NCBI GenBank assembly: GCA_003543235.1
Contig: DPJA01000038.1
Coordinates: forward strand, 198,415-262,414
Direction: 5' to 3'
Length of the DNA: 64,000 nucleotides
From: Lachnospiraceae bacterium
Lineage (GTDB): Bacteria; Bacillota; Clostridia; Lachnospirales; Anaerotignaceae
Shown: positions 27,454 to 36,474 of the stretch, one piece after another
Layout: the number at the start of each line of letters is the position of its first letter
Position numbering within the stretch: the stretch's first letter is position 1
Notes under the pieces: model-generated
The model's input: only the letters and a program-made list of their open reading frames with translations
What the model was told of the DNA's origin: nothing
Database searches by the model: none
Program-made: the position numbers and the translations under genes

Positions 27454-27482
27454 CAAAAACGGAAAGCCATTTGGCTCTCCGT
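27454..27482 (-). terminator. Intrinsic terminator of pnp
   Basis: Stem ACGGAGAGCC / GGCTTTCCGT (27459-27468 with 27473-27482, one G-U pair), 4-base loop, followed by TTTTTG on the minus strand. Confidence 0.85.
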
Positions 27483-27530
27483 TTATATACAAATAACTTA
27501 ATATCTTTAGAAATAATTCTATATATGATT

Positions 27531-29645
27531 TTATTCTGCAATTGCATCCTTAATAGAAAGATTAAGTCTACCCTGCTTATCAATCTCAAGCAATTTAACA
27601 GCTACTAAATCGCCCTCTTTAAGCACTTCTTCAACCTTGTTAACTCTTTCCTTTGCAATTTTGGAAATATGAACAAGTCCTTCTTTGCCTGGTGCAATTT
27701 CAACAAATGCTCCAAAATCCATAAGTCTTGTTACTTTTCCATCATAAATTGTTCCAGGAACAGGTACCATAGTTATAGCACGAACTCTTTCAACGGCCAT
27801 TTGCATTTTTTCATCATCTTGACCCTTAATAAATACTCTGCCATCATCTTCAGTATCAATTGAACAACCTGTTTCTTCAATGATTTTCTTAATATTTTTT
27901 CCTCTTGGACCAACAAGCTCGCCAATTTTGTCAACGCTAATTGTAAGAGTAACAATTTTGGGTGCAAATTTTGAAAGATTTTTTCTTGGCTCTGCAATAC
28001 ATTTAAGCATAACTTCATCAAGGATAAAATCTCTTGCTCTTTTTGTCTGATCGAGTGCCTGTTCTATCATTTTGAAAGTAAGACCCTTAATCTTCATATC
28101 CATTTGGATAGCTGTTATACCCTCGTGTGTTCCAGCAACTTTAAAATCCATGTCGCCAAAGAAATCTTCAAGACCCTGAATATCTGTCATCATAATAAAG
28201 TCATCATCATTGTCGCCTGTAACAAGACCAACAGAAATACCTGCAACTGGTGCTTTAATAGGCACGCCTGCAGCCATAAGTGAAAGGGTTGAACCACAAA
28301 TACTTGCCTGACTTGTTGAACCATTTGAGCTTAAAATATCGGATACAAGACGGATTGCATATGGGAACTCCTCAGAACTTGGAATAACAGGAAGAAGTGC
28401 TCTTTCGCCCAACGCACCGTGACCAATTTCTCTACGTCCTGGTCCTCTTGATGTTTTAGCTTCACCAACAGAAAATCCTGGGAAGTTATAGTGGTGCATA
28501 TATCTTTTTGTTGTTTCTGTGGTATCAAGTCCGTCAAGACGTTGAATTTCAGCCATAGCACCTAATGTAGTAACTGTAAGTGCCTGTGTTTGACCTCTTG
28601 AAAAAAGTGCAGAACCATGAGTTCTTGGCAAAATATCAACCTCTGCTGAAAGTGGACGAATTTCTTCAATTCCACGGCCATCAGGACGTTTGTGGTCTCT
28701 TAAAATCATACGTCGTACAGTCATTTTTTCAAATTTGTAAATTGCATCACCAATAAGTGCTTCAATGTTAGTGCCCTCACCAACAATCTGCATAAGCTTT
28801 TCAGAAAGATTTTCAACTACTTCTGATGTAATAGCAGAAATTTTAGCATCTCTTTCTTGCTTCTTATCTGTGAAAACTGCTTCTTCCATACGATTATCTG
28901 TAATATATTCGCAAATGAAGTGATAAGCATCTTCGTTAATTGCATATTCTTCATATTTCTGTTTTTCTTTTCCTTCTTTTTCAACAATCGTATTAATAAA
29001 ATCAACAATTTTTACATTTTCTTCATGTGCAAGCTTAATAGCCTTCATCATAACATCGTTAGATACAATGTTTGCACCAGCTTCAATCATCATTATTTTG
29101 TCTGCTTTGGAAACAACTGTAAGAGTAAGGTCTGTAAGATCTCTCTGTACAGAATCTGGATTTACAATAAGTTCGCCATCAATAAGGCCAATATTTGATG
29201 AAGCAAGAGGGTCTGTAAAAGGAATATCGGAAATTGAAAGTGCAATTGATGCACCAATCATAGCTGCTATTTCAGGCTGACAGTCTTGGTCTACAGATAA
29301 AACTGTTGCAACAATTGCAACATCATTTCTGTAATTCTTAGGGAAAAGAGGTCTTATAGGTCTATCAATACATCTTGATGTAAGAATAGCTTTTTCAGAT
29401 GGTCTGCCCTCTCTTTTTATAAATCCTCCAGGGATTTTACCAACAGAATATAATCTTTCTTCGTAATCAATGCTTAATGGAAAAAAATCAATTCCTGTTC
29501 TTGGTTTTTCAGATGCTGTTGCTGTAACAAGCACTGCTGTATCTCCATAACGGATAATTGCAGCACCATTGGCAAGTTCTGCAACTCTGCCTATTTCTAC
29601 TGATAATTCACGTCCTGCAAACTGTGTTGAGTAAGTTCTGAACAT
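27531..29645 (-). CDS. pnp: Polyribonucleotide nucleotidyltransferase
   Basis: 3'-to-5' phosphorolytic exoribonuclease. Order: RNase PH 1 (about 10-140), alpha linker, RNase PH 2 with the catalytic stretch around SNGSTSQASICG and FGDMDFKVAGT, KH domain (VGPRGKNIKKII near 567), and S1 domain (VPGTIYDGKVTRLMDFGAFVEI). ATG 29645 is preceded by AAAGGAG; the reading from 29696 lacks a site. 704 residues. Downstream of rpsO as in most bacteria, but a hairpin and 165 bases separate them. Confidence 0.97.
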   Translation of the reverse strand: MFRTYSTQFAGRELSVEIGRVAELANGAAIIRYGDTAVLVTATASEKPRTGIDFFPLSIDYEERLYSVGKIPGGFIKREGRPSEKAILTSRCIDRPIRPLFPKNYRNDVAIVATVLSVDQDCQPEIAAMIGASIALSISDIPFTDPLASSNIGLIDGELIVNPDSVQRDLTDLTLTVVSKADKIMMIEAGANIVSNDVMMKAIKLAHEENVKIVDFINTIVEKEGKEKQKYEEYAINEDAYHFICEYITDNRMEEAVFTDKKQERDAKISAITSEVVENLSEKLMQIVGEGTNIEALIGDAIYKFEKMTVRRMILRDHKRPDGRGIEEIRPLSAEVDILPRTHGSALFSRGQTQALTVTTLGAMAEIQRLDGLDTTETTKRYMHHYNFPGFSVGEAKTSRGPGRREIGHGALGERALLPVIPSSEEFPYAIRLVSDILSSNGSTSQASICGSTLSLMAAGVPIKAPVAGISVGLVTGDNDDDFIMMTDIQGLEDFFGDMDFKVAGTHEGITAIQMDMKIKGLTFKMIEQALDQTKRARDFILDEVMLKCIAEPRKNLSKFAPKIVTLTISVDKIGELVGPRGKNIKKIIEETGCSIDTEDDGRVFIKGQDDEKMQMAVERVRAITMVPVPGTIYDGKVTRLMDFGAFVEIAPGKEGLVHISKIAKERVNKVEEVLKEGDLVAVKLLEIDKQGRLNLSIKDAIAE

Positions 29646-29758
29646 TATAACTCTCCTTTTTATAGAAAACTTTTTCTTACGCTTCTCTAACACCATAGAT
29701 CTTCAGATTAAGGTACGAATTTATCGTGCCCAAAGCTGGAAACCTATAGCGTTTTTTA

Positions 29759-29793
29759 ATACAACAATAGAGAGGACATGAAATCCTCTCTAT
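29759..29793 (-). terminator. Terminator-like hairpin after rpsO
   Basis: Perfect stem ATAGAGAGGA / TCCTCTCTAT (29767-29776 with 29784-29793), 7-base loop. The following minus-strand tail TGTTGTATT is only moderately T-rich. It could instead be an RNase III or other processing site in the rpsO-pnp transcript. Confidence 0.6.
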
Positions 29794-29810
29794 CATTTTC
29801 TAATTTGGTA

Positions 29811-30074
29811 TTACTTTCTTAAACCTAATTCAGCAATAAGGTCACGGTATCTTGTGATATTACTGTTTTTAAGGTAGTTAAGAAGACCTCTTCTTTGACC
29901 AACAAGCATTAAAAGACCTCTTCTTGAGTGGTGATCTTTTTTGTGCATTTTAAGATGGTCTGTAAGATGTGTAATTCTTGCAGTTAAAAGTGCAATCTGA
30001 ACCTCCGGTGAACCTGTGTCACCAGGTGTTCTTCCGAATTTTGCAATAATTTCTTCTTTGTTAATAGTTGCCAT
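29811..30074 (-). CDS. rpsO: 30S ribosomal protein S15
   Basis: Primary 16S rRNA-binding protein. ATINKEEIIAKFGRTPGDTGSPEVQ start and HHSRRGLL / RRGLLNYLKN motifs are typical. ATG at 30074 follows GGAGG by 8 bases; the reading from 30119 is not supported. 87 residues. Upstream sits a leader of about 95 bases with a stable hairpin, consistent with autoregulation. Confidence 0.98.
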   Translation of the reverse strand: MATINKEEIIAKFGRTPGDTGSPEVQIALLTARITHLTDHLKMHKKDHHSRRGLLMLVGQRRGLLNYLKNSNITRYRDLIAELGLRK

Positions 30075-30120
30075 TTTTGTTTCCTCCTTAAATAAGATAG
30101 TTAATAATATTATCGCCACG

Positions 30121-30156
30121 GGCTAAGTATTGGTTGGAGATTCCACAAACTGAGCC
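30121..30156 (-). promoter_or_regulatory. Candidate S15 autoregulatory leader hairpin
   Basis: In the rpsO 5' leader, arms GGCTCAGT and ACTTAGCC (minus strand) pair with one mismatch around a smaller TGG/CCA stem. S15 is known to repress its own mRNA through leader structures that differ between phyla. This is a structural candidate only; no sequence match to a described class was made. Confidence 0.35.
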
Positions 30157-30174
30157 ATGGTTCACAACTACGAC

Positions 30175-30203
30175 AGTTTATCATACATTGTCGTAAGTTT
30201 CAA
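30175..30203 (-). promoter_or_regulatory. Promoter of rpsO
   Basis: TTGAAA at 30198-30203, 17-base spacer, TAAACT at 30175-30180 on the minus strand. The leader is about 95 bases. No terminator is seen between ribF and this promoter, so read-through from the infB operon is also likely. Confidence 0.55.
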
Positions 30204-30210
30204 GGGCTAT

Positions 30211-31161
30211 TTAATATTTATCTGCCCATTGTTTAAAATCATCTGTAAGAAAATAGTCCTTTGCACTTTGAGAATCCCTTGCCAGCTGGCTTTGTAGCTC
30301 ATCAACGCTTGGAAATTTCTGCTCTGGTCGTATAAAATGGAATATATAAGTTTTTACATATTCCCCATAAACCACCTTTTTAAAATCAAAAAGATATGTT
30401 TCAACAATTTTTACAGAACCATTTACAGTGGGATTAATACCCACATTAGTAACGCCAAAATACATTTTTCCGTTATATAAGCTTTTTGTTGCATAAACGC
30501 CATTTGGCGGAAAAAGTTTGTCAGGGTCTGCAATTATATTTATTGTTGGAAAGCCCATAGTTCTACCAAGTTGTTTGCCTTTAACAACCTCTCCATAAAT
30601 AAAATATGGCATAGTTAAAAGTTTATTTGCTAGATTAATATTTTTTTCAACAAGTGCTTTTCTTACACGGGTACTGCTTACTCTTTCATTTTCAAATATT
30701 ACAGATGGAACGCAAATTACCTTTACCCCGTATTCTTTGCCAAGTTTCACTAAAAGCTTGTAGTCACCCTTCTGCTTTGCACCAAACTTGTAGTTTTCAC
30801 CTACAACAAGCACTTTGCATTTAAGCCTTTTAAAAATAAGCTCAACTGCAAACTCTTCTGCTTCTATAGCTGCAAAATCCCTGTCGAAAGGATATTCAAT
30901 ATATAAATCCACGCCCATTTCTTCAATGGAGAGCTTTTTTTCATCTGGCCCCATTATAAGTGCTTTATGCTCTCTATTTTCAAAAACAAACATAGGGTGC
31001 GGATAAAATGAAAACACAACTGACCTCAACCCTTTTTCTCTAGCTTCACTTAAGGTAGTGCAAATAAGCTGACGATGACCCAAATGTATCCCGTCAAAGT
31101 TACCGAGTGTAACTGCCGTTTCAACAGTCTGGTCTATGTTGTGGTTTGTTATATGTTCCAT
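30211..31161 (-). CDS. ribF: Bifunctional riboflavin kinase / FAD synthetase
   Basis: Makes FMN and FAD from riboflavin. N-terminal nucleotidyltransferase domain with GNFDGIHLGHRQ (about 19-30) and SSTRVRKAL (about 146). C-terminal kinase domain with GRTMGFPTINI near residue 184. 316 residues, full length. Last gene of the rimP-infB-truB run, 18 bases after truB. Confidence 0.96.
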   Translation of the reverse strand: MEHITNHNIDQTVETAVTLGNFDGIHLGHRQLICTTLSEAREKGLRSVVFSFYPHPMFVFENREHKALIMGPDEKKLSIEEMGVDLYIEYPFDRDFAAIEAEEFAVELIFKRLKCKVLVVGENYKFGAKQKGDYKLLVKLGKEYGVKVICVPSVIFENERVSSTRVRKALVEKNINLANKLLTMPYFIYGEVVKGKQLGRTMGFPTINIIADPDKLFPPNGVYATKSLYNGKMYFGVTNVGINPTVNGSVKIVETYLFDFKKVVYGEYVKTYIFHFIRPEQKFPSVDELQSQLARDSQSAKDYFLTDDFKQWADKY

Positions 31162-31179
31162 GCTAATGCCCCTTTAGTA

Positions 31180-32091
31180 TTACAAAAGTATTTTTAAAGG
31201 TTTAATGCAAACCTTATTCTTCTCATTGTCATTTATTACAGTAAATATACCAACAAGGATATTTTCGCTGTCATAGGCAGTAACAGTATCCCCAATTGCA
31301 TAGGCATAGTCACTGCTTTCAAAAAAATAATCGTAAATTTTACATCCATTGTGTAAAAGTTTTTCACCTTTTTTATCTACAAAAATGCGGTTGTATGTAG
31401 AAAGTGCTTTTTCCATAGGTAACAAAACACTCTCAGCATTTCCATTTTCGCATATTTCCTTAAGCTTTTCAAGTGTAATAGCATTATCAAGTGTAAAACT
31501 TCCACTTCTTGTGCGTGTTAAGGCAGACATATGCCCTCCACATCCCAACTCATTGCCAATGTCTGTGCAAAGCGTACGTATATATGTACCCTTAGAGCAA
31601 GTTACAAGAATCTCAATTTTGTTTGGCGGAATGAATTTTTTAATATCTATACTGTCAATAGAAATTTTTCTTGCGGTTCGCTCAACCTCTTTGCCTTCTC
31701 TTGCCAATTCATAAAGTTTTTTTCCGTTTATTTTTATTGCAGAGTACATGGGAGGTACTTGCAAAATTTCACCTGTAAATTTATTTACAGCAAGGCGTAT
31801 TTTATCCTCATCAAAGTCTACAGGCTTGGTTTCAATAATTTCACCTGTATGGTCCTCGGTTGTTGTTGTTACCCCTAGGGTAAGCTGTGCAAGATACTGC
31901 TTCTGCCCTGCCATAATATAATCAGCAAGTTTTGTTGCACGACCAACGCATATAGGCAAAACGCCCTCAGCCTCAGGGTCAAGAGTTCCTGTATGCCCAA
32001 CCTTTTTTTGATTTATGGTTCGCCTAACAACCGCAACCACATCATGAGAGGTAAAGCCTTTTTCTTTATAAATATTTATTATACCGTCCAA
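31180..32091 (-). CDS. truB: tRNA pseudouridine-55 synthase
   Basis: Isomerises U55 in the T-loop of tRNAs. The catalytic Asp lies in GHTGTLDPEAEGVLP (about residues 33-47). A C-terminal PUA-like region is present. 303 residues. Position between nrnA and ribF is the usual one in Firmicutes. Confidence 0.96.
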   Translation of the reverse strand: MDGIINIYKEKGFTSHDVVAVVRRTINQKKVGHTGTLDPEAEGVLPICVGRATKLADYIMAGQKQYLAQLTLGVTTTTEDHTGEIIETKPVDFDEDKIRLAVNKFTGEILQVPPMYSAIKINGKKLYELAREGKEVERTARKISIDSIDIKKFIPPNKIEILVTCSKGTYIRTLCTDIGNELGCGGHMSALTRTRSGSFTLDNAITLEKLKEICENGNAESVLLPMEKALSTYNRIFVDKKGEKLLHNGCKIYDYFFESSDYAYAIGDTVTAYDSENILVGIFTVINDNEKNKVCIKPLKILL

Positions 32092-32103
32092 GGCATACCC
32101 TCC

Positions 32104-33060
32104 CTAAAGCTGTTTTTCTATTTCTAAAAGTATATTTTCAAGTATTTTGTTGGCTTCACCATCTATAGTGCATCCTGATGCACGCATATGTCCTCCGCCA
32201 CCAAATTTAGCTGCAACCTGGCTCACGTCAACAAGGTCATCACTACGCATACTTACCTTAAATGTTCCTGGCTTTTTCTCATACATAAAAACAGATGCAA
32301 CCGTTCCGCTTACACCCTTAATATAACTTGAAACCTCAGAGAGTTCATCACTTGTAACTCCACATTTTTTTATTTCTTCGTCTGTAACAATGCTTGTAAC
32401 AATTCGCCCATCAAAAACTTCTTTTAGGTTGAAAAGTGCTACACCCATAATCCTTGCTTCACCAAAGGAACGAGTGTGAAATATAGAATTATAAATTTCA
32501 GTGAAATTAAAGTCATATTCCATAAGTTCAGAAACAATTGCCATAGTTACAGGGCTTGTGGAAGAATGACGGAAGCCCCCTGTGTCAAACACGATACCAG
32601 CATAAATTGCAGCTGCAATATCAGCAGTTATAGGTGCATAATTATATATAAGTTGAAAAACAATCTCACTTGCAGATGATGCTTCACTATCCACATAATT
32701 TTGCTTTGCAAAAAATGTATTGCTTTTGTGATGGTCTATATTTATAGTATAAAGAGTTTCGTCAAAAAGCTTTGCCTTTGTACCAAGTCTTTCCTTGTCA
32801 CCACAGTCCACTGCAATGTAAAGGTCTGGCAAATACTCGTCATCTACATTTTTAACGATTAAGCCACCTGTAGGTATAATTTCAAAATTTTCTTGATACT
32901 CATCCAGAATAACCACAACGTCCTTGCCTAACTCCGTAAGGGACATTGCAAGGGCACTACACGCACCAATAGCATCGCCATCGGGACTGATATGTCCCGA
33001 AATAGCGATGCTCTGGCTAAGCTCTATGGTCTGGCGTAATTCATCAAATGTATTATTCAT
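32104..33060 (-). CDS. nrnA: DHH-family oligoribonuclease / pAp phosphatase
   Basis: Degrades nanoRNAs and dephosphorylates 3'-phosphoadenosine 5'-phosphate. DHH-fold motifs HISPDGDAIGA near residue 23 and the DHHKSN motif near residue 108; the C-terminal DHHA1 domain has GGGGHMRASG. ATG 33060 overlaps the end of rbfA by 8 bases and has GAGG upstream; a start at 33099 would overlap more deeply. 318 residues. Confidence 0.93.
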   Translation of the reverse strand: MNNTFDELRQTIELSQSIAISGHISPDGDAIGACSALAMSLTELGKDVVVILDEYQENFEIIPTGGLIVKNVDDEYLPDLYIAVDCGDKERLGTKAKLFDETLYTINIDHHKSNTFFAKQNYVDSEASSASEIVFQLIYNYAPITADIAAAIYAGIVFDTGGFRHSSTSPVTMAIVSELMEYDFNFTEIYNSIFHTRSFGEARIMGVALFNLKEVFDGRIVTSIVTDEEIKKCGVTSDELSEVSSYIKGVSGTVASVFMYEKKPGTFKVSMRSDDLVDVSQVAAKFGGGGHMRASGCTIDGEANKILENILLEIEKQL

Positions 33061-33430
33061 TTGAACCATCCTCTGCTTTATTTCCTCTGGAAATTTCATT
33101 AATAAGCTTGTTCATTCTAACTGAATATTCGACTGAATTATCAAGCTTAAAAAGAAGTTCTGGTGTATTTCTTAAGTTTACTCGTTCTGCAAGCAAATGT
33201 CTAATAAATCCACCTGCATTTTTAAGACCCTTCATTACGCCGTCTTTTTCTTCATCGTTACCTAAAACAGAAATAAAAACTTTGCAATATTTAAGGTCAC
33301 TTGTTGTTTCCACTCTTATTACGCTTGTAAGACTGCCAATTCTTGGGTCTTTAACTTCAGAGCGTATTATATTTGAAAGCTCACGTTGTATTTCGTCATT
33401 AATACGAATCATTCTAGTATTGTTTTTCAT
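33053..33430 (-). CDS. rbfA: Ribosome-binding factor A
   Basis: 30S maturation and cold-adaptation factor. KH-like fold with RINDEIQRELSNIIRSEVKDPRIG at the start and VFISVLG in the middle. 125 residues. Only a weak GGTGA lies before the ATG, 20 bases after infB. Conserved place between infB and nrnA. Confidence 0.95.
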   Translation of the reverse strand: MKNNTRMIRINDEIQRELSNIIRSEVKDPRIGSLTSVIRVETTSDLKYCKVFISVLGNDEEKDGVMKGLKNAGGFIRHLLAERVNLRNTPELLFKLDNSVEYSVRMNKLINEISRGNKAEDGSNE

Positions 33431-33450
33431 TATTTCACCATCTTATCTTT

Positions 33451-35853
33451 TTATCTTGGTACTTCAACCATGATGTAAGCTTCAACTCTGTCACCCTCAG
33501 CAAGGTCGTTATACTTTTTAAGCACAAGTCCACATTCGTAGTTCGTGTTAACTTCTTTTACATCATCCTTAAAACGCTTAAGGCTTTCAAGTTCACCTTC
33601 ATAAATTAAGCTGGAGTTACGGAAGGCTCTTACTTTACAGCCTCTTACAAACTTACCGTCTGTAACATAACTACCTGCAATTGTTCCAACTCCTGAAGCC
33701 TTAAACAACTGACGTACTTCGGCATGACCAATGATTTTTTCCTCGTATATAGGGTCAAGCATTCCCTTCATAGCACTGGAAATATCTTCAATTGCATTGT
33801 AAATTACTCTGTAAAGACGAACGTCAACTTTTTCTTCATCCGCAAAAATCTTTGCTGCTGGTTCTGGGCGAACATTAAAGCCGATAATAATTGCATTTGA
33901 TGCACTTGCAAGCATAACATCGGACTCTGTTATTGTGCCAACACCGCCGTGAATTATACGTACTCGTACTTCTTCATTAGAAAGCTTTTCAAGACTTTGT
34001 CTTACAGCTTCAACAGAACCCTGTACATCCGCCTTAACAACTATATTAAGCTCCTTAACATTTCCACTTTGAATTTGTGTAAACAAATCATCAAGAGAAA
34101 CTTTCTGAGGAGTATTTTTAATCATTTCTGTCCTATTTTTAGCAACAACAGTTTCTGCCAACTGACGTGCCTGTTTTTCGTTCTCAGAAACATAGAAAGC
34201 ATCTCCCGCACTTGGAACCTCAGAAAGACCCAAAATTTCAACTGGAGTTGAAGGACCGGCTTTTTTAACACGTCTGCCTTTGTCATCCATCATTGCTCTT
34301 ATCTTGCCATATGCACATCCTGCAACAACAGGATCTCCAATACAAAGTGTACCTTCTTGTACAAGCACTGTAGCAACAGGACCACGACCCTTATCAAGCT
34401 GTGCCTCGATAATTGTACCTCTTGCGTGCTTTTTAGGATTAGCTTTAAGTTCTTTCATTTCAGAAGAAAGTATAATCATTTCAAGCAGAGTGTCAATACC
34501 TTCTTTGTTGATAGAAGATACAGGAACGCAGATTGTTTCGCCGCCCCAGTCCTCTGTTAAAATTCCATATTCTGACAATTCCTGTTTTACTCTATCTGGG
34601 TTTGCACCAACCTTGTCAATTTTGTTAATGGCAACGATGATTTCAACTCCTGCGGCTTTTGCATGGTTAATAGCCTCAACTGTTTGTGGCATAACGCCAT
34701 CGTCAGCTGCTACAACAAGAATAGCAACATCTGTTACCTGTGCACCACGCATACGCATTGCAGTAAATGCCTCATGTCCAGGTGTATCAAGGAAAGTAAC
34801 AGGATGATGGTCTATTTCTACAGTGTAAGCACCAATATGCTGTGTAATACCACCAGCTTCGCCTACTGTAACACGGCTATGACGAATAGCATCCAAAAGT
34901 GAAGTTTTACCATGGTCAACGTGACCCATAACAACAACTACTGGTGGTCTTGCAGTAAGGTCTGCTTCGTTGTCAGGTTCATCCTTAAATGCTTCTTCAA
35001 GAATATCCTTTTCTTCCTCAAGTTCAAGAATTACATTGTATTCTTCTGCAATTTCAACAGCAGTGTCAAAATCTAAGGTACTGTTTATATTAATCATCTG
35101 ACCTTTTTTGAAAAGCATTGTTACAAGCTCGCTGCCTTTTTTGCCAATAACCTCTGCAAGCTCCTTAAGTGAAAGGCTTGCAGGAATTTGCCTTACTCTA
35201 AACTCTTCCTCTACAGGCTCAATTGGCTTTGGTTCAGGCTGTACGGGCATTTGTTTTTTACTAGTTCTTCTTGCTCCAGAACCTGTACCCGGCTTATTAT
35301 TGCCATATGGGCGATTTCCGCCTGCACCTGGCTTGTTGCTGCTATATGTGCTTGGTTTATATCCGCCCTGCTGTGGACGATTGTTGCTTGTACCCGCACT
35401 CTGCTGTGGTCTGTTAGCACTTTGCTGTGGACGGTTGTTGCTAGTTCCCGTACTCTGCTGTGGTTTATTATTGTTTTGTTGTGGCCTATTATTGTTTTGT
35501 TGTGGTCTATTACCACTTTGTTGTGGACGATTATTGCTAGTTCCCGCACTCTGCTGTGGTCTGTTATTGCTTTGTTGTGGTCTATTATTTGTCTGTTGTG
35601 CAGTTTTAGGCTGTTCCTTTTTAGCTTCTGCATTAACCTCTGCACTAACCTCTGCATTAGATACTGTTGCTTTAGGCTCTTCTTTTTTTGCTGACTTTGG
35701 AGCATAAAATTCTTTTAATTTTTTAACTGTTGTATCCTCAAGGGTATTCATATGATTTGATGCTTCAATACCATATTCCTTAATTTTATCAATAATTGTT
35801 TTAGAGCTTATATTTAATTCTTTCGCTAATTCATGTATTCTGATTTTTGACAA
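33451..35853 (-). CDS. infB: Translation initiation factor IF-2
   Basis: GTPase that brings initiator tRNA to the ribosome. Begins MSKIRIHELAKELNISSK, the standard N-terminal IF2 helix, if translated from the TTG at 35853. That TTG sits 8 bases after AGGAGG, while the GTG at 35862 directly abuts the site and is unlikely. G domain with GHVDHGKTSLLD near residue 310 and NKID. Residues about 89-163 form a low-complexity array of [RK]PQQ units. 800 residues. In the conserved nusA-ylxR-ylxQ-infB-rbfA operon. Confidence 0.97.
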   Translation of the reverse strand: MSKIRIHELAKELNISSKTIIDKIKEYGIEASNHMNTLEDTTVKKLKEFYAPKSAKKEEPKATVSNAEVSAEVNAEAKKEQPKTAQQTNNRPQQSNNRPQQSAGTSNNRPQQSGNRPQQNNNRPQQNNNKPQQSTGTSNNRPQQSANRPQQSAGTSNNRPQQGGYKPSTYSSNKPGAGGNRPYGNNKPGTGSGARRTSKKQMPVQPEPKPIEPVEEEFRVRQIPASLSLKELAEVIGKKGSELVTMLFKKGQMININSTLDFDTAVEIAEEYNVILELEEEKDILEEAFKDEPDNEADLTARPPVVVVMGHVDHGKTSLLDAIRHSRVTVGEAGGITQHIGAYTVEIDHHPVTFLDTPGHEAFTAMRMRGAQVTDVAILVVAADDGVMPQTVEAINHAKAAGVEIIVAINKIDKVGANPDRVKQELSEYGILTEDWGGETICVPVSSINKEGIDTLLEMIILSSEMKELKANPKKHARGTIIEAQLDKGRGPVATVLVQEGTLCIGDPVVAGCAYGKIRAMMDDKGRRVKKAGPSTPVEILGLSEVPSAGDAFYVSENEKQARQLAETVVAKNRTEMIKNTPQKVSLDDLFTQIQSGNVKELNIVVKADVQGSVEAVRQSLEKLSNEEVRVRIIHGGVGTITESDVMLASASNAIIIGFNVRPEPAAKIFADEEKVDVRLYRVIYNAIEDISSAMKGMLDPIYEEKIIGHAEVRQLFKASGVGTIAGSYVTDGKFVRGCKVRAFRNSSLIYEGELESLKRFKDDVKEVNTNYECGLVLKKYNDLAEGDRVEAYIMVEVPR
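35365..35589 (-). repeat. Tandem NNRPQQ-type repeat inside infB
   Basis: Nine [RK]PQQ units, mostly 7 residues (21 bases) apart, with a longer AGTSNNRPQQS unit repeated. Gln, Asn, Pro and Arg dominate. It lies in the variable linker between the IF2 N-terminal helix domain and the G domain. The DNA repeats closely enough to allow slippage in multiples of 21 bases, which would keep the frame. Confidence 0.85.
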
Positions 35854-35886
35854 AGGCTCCACCTCCTACGATTGCTATGTCAATTT

Positions 35887-36186
35887 TTATGCTTCAAGAA
35901 GTCCTTCAAGCTTTTTAGTAAATCCATCGTCGCACACAGCCATAACAGAACGCTCTGCTTTACCAACAGCCTTTCCAAGTTCTTCTTTATTACCATAATA
36001 AACTATTTTAACTTTATAAAACTCACATGAGTTATAAAATTTCTTTTTTGTGTTAGCAGATGCGTCGTCAGCTACAATAACCAGTTTTGCATTCTGGCTT
36101 TTAATTGCATTTTCTGCTGAAGCATCGCCCGCCGATAATAAACCAGCCTTCATACAAAGACCAAGTATTGAGAGTATCTTATTCAT
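35887..36186 (-). CDS. ylxQ: L7Ae-family ribosomal protein YlxQ
   Basis: 99-residue kink-turn RNA-binding protein of the L7Ae/L30e family. GLCMKAGLLSAGDASAENAIKSQNAKLVIVADDAS is a clear family core. It overlaps ylxR by 8 bases and precedes infB by 33 bases. Exact RNA target in this organism is not known. Confidence 0.9.
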   Translation of the reverse strand: MNKILSILGLCMKAGLLSAGDASAENAIKSQNAKLVIVADDASANTKKKFYNSCEFYKVKIVYYGNKEELGKAVGKAERSVMAVCDDGFTKKLEGLLEA

Positions 36187-36454
36187 TTTCGCTCTCCATA
36201 AGTTCTTCTCTTAATTTTTGGTAAACATCTTTTGGCACAGGTGATTTAAAACTTCGCTCTAAACCCTTGCACTTTTGTGCTTTTTCAAGACATTCCACGT
36301 TTTTACAGATGTAAGCACCTCTGCCAGGTTTTTTCCCTGTAATATCCAGTGAAAATTCCCCGTCTTCATTTTTCACTATTCGCACAAGTTCTTTTTTGTT
36401 TTTCATTTCCTGACATCCTGTGCATTTTCTAAGAGGAATTTTTTTCTGCTTCAT
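36179..36454 (-). CDS. ylxR: YlxR family RNA-binding protein (DUF448)
   Basis: 91 residues, basic, beginning MKQKKIPLRKCTGCQEMKNK with the conserved CTGC. GRGAYIC and the CLEKAQK segment complete the family signature. Members bind RNA, and one was linked to RNase P regulation. Between nusA and ylxQ in the conserved operon, with a GGAGG upstream. Confidence 0.92.
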   Translation of the reverse strand: MKQKKIPLRKCTGCQEMKNKKELVRIVKNEDGEFSLDITGKKPGRGAYICKNVECLEKAQKCKGLERSFKSPVPKDVYQKLREELMESENE

Positions 36455-36474
36455 TTGTTTTCCTCCTAATTTTA

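Noticed and set aside
35365..35589. Possible CRISPR-like array
   Set aside because: Repeats are in frame inside infB with 21-base periodicity and no unique spacers or cas genes.
35108..35707. Long plus-strand ORFs opposite infB rich in Cys, Leu and Gly
   Set aside because: They mirror the repeat array of infB in other frames, have no ribosome site, and show only low-complexity sequence.
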